Notes under the pieces: generated by a model
Database searches by the model: none
What the model saw: only the letters and a program-made list of their open reading frames with translations
Told to the model about the DNA's origin: nothing
Shown: positions 60,122 through 64,000 of the stretch, piece after piece
Layout: each line of letters opens with the position of its first letter
Position numbering within the stretch: position 1 is the first letter of the stretch
Program-made: the position numbers and the translations under genes
Assembly (NCBI GenBank): GCA_002349525.1
Contig: DEDL01000032.1
Coordinates: forward strand, 93,804 to 157,803
Reading direction: 5' to 3'
DNA: 64,000 bases
Source: Lachnoclostridium sp. UBA2905
GTDB taxonomy: Bacteria > Bacillota > Clostridia > Lachnospirales > Lachnospiraceae

Positions 60122-63100
60122 ATGAACAAAAAGATTTTTAAAAAAATAATGTGTTTTATACTCACAACGGCAATGCTTATAACCTCGGTTTCATTAGATA
60201 CTGTAAGGTCAATAGCGGCTACTAATGGTAATTCAATAATAGATGGTGAATATACAACGGGAATATTTGCCGGAAGTTATGGTATTGACCAGTTATTCGA
60301 TTATATCATGAGCACAGGAAGACTGAATAATCTTCCATACGATGCATCATGGGGACATGCCAATGCATCTACTGGACATCAGTTTACTAAAAACATGATG
60401 AAAGACAGACATTTTGTATTAAAGTATTCAGGTGATTCAAACTGGAATATAGCATTGTGTCTGTATTCAGATGACGGAACCCCTGTTGTCAGTAAAAGGG
60501 ATAGTCGTTTGGCAGGCAGCTCACAAATTGGTACTGAAAATAATGTATGTTTTAGTAACAGAGCTAATGCTAAAGCTTATATGAAACAGCATTATACTGA
60601 TGGAATCGAGGGTGTTGTAACTCTTGGAAAGGTCAGTAGAGCAGATAGTAATGGTCTGTATTTTAAGACAGAAAACGGCTTTGGATATTATCTCAGTGGT
60701 AATCAGGGACGTGAAGTTGGTGAGAAAATCATATGGGGTTCAGATACAGATTATAGTGTTACTGTTGATGAGCTTGCAGCAATGGATGGATATTCATCCA
60801 ACAGCTTACAGTCAGGACAGTATGCGGTAATGTACAGCTCCGCAGGCGGTGGAAAGCTTCGCAATATGCCTAAGGAACAGACCAAGGAAAAAAATGTTGA
60901 TCTTACTCTTTCAAAGAAGGTTCCAACAAGAAAAGGTTACCGATTTGTGAAATGGAATACCAGGGAAGATGGTACGGGAACATCTTATCTTCCAGGTGCC
61001 AAGTATACTGTTAATAGTGTGGTTACACTTTATGCAATATGGACAAGATATTATGAGTCAGGATTATTTGGTGCCAAGCTTGGTAAGAATCAGATATTTG
61101 ATAATGTTACAAGCCGTAATATGATAAATGGTAACTGTTATGATGCATCATGGGGACATGCTAATGCATCTATTGGACATCAGTTTACTGACAATCAGAT
61201 TAAGGACAGATTCTTTGTGTTCAGATACAGTGGTGATAATGAATGGCCGGTTGCACTCTTTATGTATGATGAAGATGGTACACCTGTAACCAGTTCAACA
61301 TCTGACAGACTTTATATTGATTCATCAATTGGAGAAACTGATAATGTATGCCTTACAGACGAGGGTATGGAATATATGGAAAAAACATATTCCGATGGAA
61401 TTGATGGTCTGGTATGTCAGGGTAGAGTAAGTCAGTATGATAAGAACGGTGTTACATTTATCAGTAGTAATGGATTTGGATATTATGTTTCAATTAACCG
61501 TGGTTACAAGAAGGGTGATTATATTGAGTGGGATGATGTTGTAGAAGCAGATAATGTTTCGGCAGACACACTTGATTCCATTGATACATTTGCTGATGCA
61601 TTACTTTTTGATGGTGAATATGCCATCATTTATAACGAAAATGCTGATGACATCATAGATAATTTCCCGGAAACACAGAAGAAGATGGATTTGTATTCAT
61701 CTATTATTACAATGGAAGTACCTGAAAGAAATGGCTATAGCTTTGTGGGCTGGAATACAAAGAGTGATGGTACAGGCGATTATTATGGAGCAGGTGCAAG
61801 GTACGTTGGAAAAGGAGTACTTACTGTATATGCAATCTGGGAAAAAGAAGAAAAGGAATCACTTGCTTTATATGAAAATGGAAAACAGGTAAATAAGAAT
61901 TACATCATTTCCAATGAAGAGGCTGTTGATAATATTATTAAAAACACCAGAACAGCAGAGGAATTTTATTCAGAACTTAACAATATAAGTATGAGTCATG
62001 TCTTTGAAATAAAGGGTGGATATGGTGAAGATGGCAGTTATAATGCAGTATCTGCCGATGAGAATGTTGCAACATGTGAGGTAGAGGGCAATATTCTTAC
62101 CCTGAATGGAAAAAATGATGGATTTACATATGTGACAATTACTGATGAAATAAGCAATCAGATATACAGATTAAGTGTTAATGTTAAAACACTTAAAGAC
62201 AAACTGTATATTATCAGACCTGTAACTAATGATGCTTACAAGGATTATCTCACAGGCAGCAATAAGGTGAGCTACTACAGTGCAAGCAGTGAACAGGGCA
62301 GAAAGGTTACATGGACAACAGCAGGAGTAAGTGCTGCCAATGTGGTACAGCTTTCAAACAATGACTGTGTTATATGGAAACCTACTGATACAAATCTTAA
62401 AATCAGTGCAGTATGTGGTCTTACGACTACACTTGTTCCAATAGCGGATATGCTGACAGGTGATGTTAATGGTGCATATCCAATTAACAATTACTATATT
62501 CCATCTGCATATAAGCAGAACATAACACTGGTAGATGCTGTTGGAAGTGGTATGAGAAGTAATTTTAATGTTAAGGCATTTCTTATTAACAGTGCAGGAA
62601 AGGTTTTGGCAAAGGATACGAAAGCATTTACAGCTGATATTGCAAAAACAGCCTATTCTGTTGACGTATCATTTGAAGGAATAGACAGCCTTGACAATGC
62701 AGATGTAATTCTTGAAATAACATCTGAAAACAATTCATATAAGCCTAAGCTTATACAGTATCCGGTTTATGCCAGGGGCCAGCAGGTGAATGCAGGTGTT
62801 AAGGTACAGTTAGAAGATACTACATCTACAGTAACTGATACTAAAAATATAGTAAATATAGCAGATGACAGTGGCAAAGAAGTAAGTAACATTGTTATTG
62901 ATAAGAATGATAAAAAGACAATCGTAGTTAATTCATGTTCTGAAGCTGGTCATAGTATATCATTTAAGGTTGCGGATAAAGAGCTTTTCGCTGATAAAAC
63001 AGAAAGTGTTTACTATGACGGAATGGTAAATGAATGGAAAAAATCAACATTCAATATTAGCAGCAATAATGTTCCTATTGGAAGAAATAAGGTAGAATTA

Positions 63101-64000
63101 ATAATCAAAAATAGCAGTAGCGATATTATATCAACACAGACAACAGAGTTTAACATAACAAATATTGCTAATATTCCTTCTCCTGAAAAGCCTGAAAACA
63201 TTCAGTTTATTGGAGATTTTGATACACCTACAATTTCAGCAGGTAAGGTTATTAACAGGAGCCTTAAGTTCAATTTCCCTAAGCTGCTTCCTATGAAAAT
63301 CAGCTATCAGGATACAGATGATCCGCTGAAAAAGACATTTATGATAGCTATTGGTAACGCGGGACTTGATGAAAATAACGTGGTTGCTGCTGTAACTGAA
63401 ACCATAAATGATCTTAAGGACAATAGACTTACTAAAACATTATCAGGTTATGCATTTGGTAATGCAGATTTTGTTAATGGCAAGTGGGTTATGACTTACA
63501 CCGGTGGTGGAATTGCCGGAAGTATTCAGTATGAATTTGGCTTTAACAACAATGTTGTTGTAGGATTTGTTCCATTATATTATGGAATGAAGGTTGGATG
63601 TACAGCTAAGGTAGATGCCTTGTTATCTGGCAGCAATTCATACTATAATAAGTTTGTTGGAATAGATTTCACAACTAATAACCTGCAGCTTACAAGCCAG
63701 TATAATTTTGTAACAGATATTCTGGTTGGAGTTCAGGGTTATGTAGGAGCCAGCGGAGGAATAGGTTTTGATGCCAAGGTAGTTAAGCTTAAGTTTGGTG
63801 TGGAAGGTCAGCTTGCACTTGAATATGACCACCGTGTTGTTATATTTAAGGACCTTAATCAGACTAAAACCTATGATGGAGGACATCTTGATTTCAGTGG
63901 AAGAATAGGACTGAATTTTGAGTTCAAGCTGTTATTTATAAAATATAAGAAAGAAATAGTTGGAACCGGCTTTAATACAGGAAAAGACTATAGAGACTGG
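60122..64000 (+). CDS. Large secreted repeat protein (cut by window end)
   Basis: The frame is open from ATG 60122 (GGGAGG upstream) to the window end, 1293 codons. Residues 1 to about 32 are a signal peptide (KIMCFILTTAMLITSVS, then SIAA). Two tandem copies of a roughly 235-residue unit follow at residues 73-307 and 340-573. Each has an unrecognised domain starting YDASWGHANAS(T/I)GHQFT, then an InlB B-repeat-like module (RKGYRFVKWNTREDGTG... ending LYAIW, and RNGYSFVGWNTKSDGTG... ending VYAIW). The rest, to 1293, is beta-rich and Asn/Ser/Thr-rich with Ig-like character and no family that I recognise. It is probably a cell-surface adhesin or scaffold; its anchor would lie downstream of the window. 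Confidence 0.85.
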   Translation, partial: MNKKIFKKIMCFILTTAMLITSVSLDTVRSIAATNGNSIIDGEYTTGIFAGSYGIDQLFDYIMSTGRLNNLPYDASWGHANASTGHQFTKNMMKDRHFVLKYSGDSNWNIALCLYSDDGTPVVSKRDSRLAGSSQIGTENNVCFSNRANAKAYMKQHYTDGIEGVVTLGKVSRADSNGLYFKTENGFGYYLSGNQGREVGEKIIWGSDTDYSVTVDELAAMDGYSSNSLQSGQYAVMYSSAGGGKLRNMPKEQTKEKNVDLTLSKKVPTRKGYRFVKWNTREDGTGTSYLPGAKYTVNSVVTLYAIWTRYYESGLFGAKLGKNQIFDNVTSRNMINGNCYDASWGHANASIGHQFTDNQIKDRFFVFRYSGDNEWPVALFMYDEDGTPVTSSTSDRLYIDSSIGETDNVCLTDEGMEYMEKTYSDGIDGLVCQGRVSQYDKNGVTFISSNGFGYYVSINRGYKKGDYIEWDDVVEADNVSADTLDSIDTFADALLFDGEYAIIYNENADDIIDNFPETQKKMDLYSSIITMEVPERNGYSFVGWNTKSDGTGDYYGAGARYVGKGVLTVYAIWEKEEKESLALYENGKQVNKNYIISNEEAVDNIIKNTRTAEEFYSELNNISMSHVFEIKGGYGEDGSYNAVSADENVATCEVEGNILTLNGKNDGFTYVTITDEISNQIYRLSVNVKTLKDKLYIIRPVTNDAYKDYLTGSNKVSYYSASSEQGRKVTWTTAGVSAANVVQLSNNDCVIWKPTDTNLKISAVCGLTTTLVPIADMLTGDVNGAYPINNYYIPSAYKQNITLVDAVGSGMRSNFNVKAFLINSAGKVLAKDTKAFTADIAKTAYSVDVSFEGIDSLDNADVILEITSENNSYKPKLIQYPVYARGQQVNAGVKVQLEDTTSTVTDTKNIVNIADDSGKEVSNIVIDKNDKKTIVVNSCSEAGHSISFKVADKELFADKTESVYYDGMVNEWKKSTFNISSNNVPIGRNKVELIIKNSSSDIISTQTTEFNITNIANIPSPEKPENIQFIGDFDTPTISAGKVINRSLKFNFPKLLPMKISYQDTDDPLKKTFMIAIGNAGLDENNVVAAVTETINDLKDNRLTKTLSGYAFGNADFVNGKWVMTYTGGGIAGSIQYEFGFNNNVVVGFVPLYYGMKVGCTAKVDALLSGSNSYYNKFVGIDFTTNNLQLTSQYNFVTDILVGVQGYVGASGGIGFDAKVVKLKFGVEGQLALEYDHRVVIFKDLNQTKTYDGGHLDFSGRIGLNFEFKLLFIKYKKEIVGTGFNTGKDYRDW

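Overview
The window looks like chromosomal DNA of an anaerobic Gram-positive Clostridia, most likely a Lachnospiraceae (Lachnospira/Roseburia/Butyrivibrio-like) gut or rumen fibre degrader. It is AT-rich with strong AGGAGG-type ribosome binding sites. The content includes a secreted GH10 xylanase, the [FeFe]-hydrogenase maturases HydG and HydF, a four-subunit ferredoxin-dependent 2-oxoacid oxidoreductase, FeoAB and a Firmicutes-type FtsEX/M23 cluster. The genus is inferred, not proven. About 50 genes are supported, and all but one (an SDR gene at 41566-42294) are on the + strand. No rRNA, tRNA, CRISPR array, insertion sequence or prophage was seen.

Layout. 1-6290: the end of an HD-GYP protein, aspS, galM, a small membrane protein, a cytidylate-kinase-like protein and azlCD. 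6300-10247: an NAD de novo operon nadA-nadB-nadC-niaR, with a clear promoter overlapped by an inverted repeat (probable NiaR operator) and a leader of four 16-bp tandem repeats. 10300-15206: a consensus promoter, a T-box-like leader with an intrinsic terminator, then porG-porD-porA-porB-citrate synthase and a strong terminator. 15234-27325: an ABC-F ATPase, glycerate kinase plus GntP permease, an acyl-ACP thioesterase, sbcD-sbcC and a FeoA-FeoB fusion. 27720-36700: xylanase, an unlisted 59-residue ribbon-helix-helix protein, hydG-hydF, an FGGY sugar kinase and a PutP-type symporter. 36716-41522: a BceRS-BceAB-like antimicrobial peptide sensing and detoxification set. 41566-47915: SDR, a hybrid histidine kinase with one degenerate receiver, a degenerate LCP/LytR_C protein, a divergent WecG/TagA-like protein and YitT. 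48014-50432: an orphan sugar-ABC ATPase and a CdaR-like regulator. 50484-54987: ftsE-ftsX-M23 hydrolase-CtpA protease, a cell-wall remodelling unit. 55047-64000: a cytosolic PAS hybrid kinase, a NifX/SlyD fusion with a Cys/His-rich linker, a GH13 enzyme, and a large secreted repeat protein cut by the window end.

The most interesting non-coding signals are: (a) a dispersed, structured intergenic element present four times (17119-17196, 34893-35033, 42322-42374, 53642-53733), with a conserved core hairpin and variable but still complementary closing arms, one copy of which can form mutually exclusive helices; (b) the T-box-like leader on a ferredoxin oxidoreductase/citrate synthase operon; (c) a 120-nt structured RNA candidate closed by a 13-bp helix and followed by a T8 run (59871-59990); (d) repeated short tandem duplications (14 to 38 bp) at gene ends and in leaders. 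All family assignments come from reading the sequence; no searches were run.
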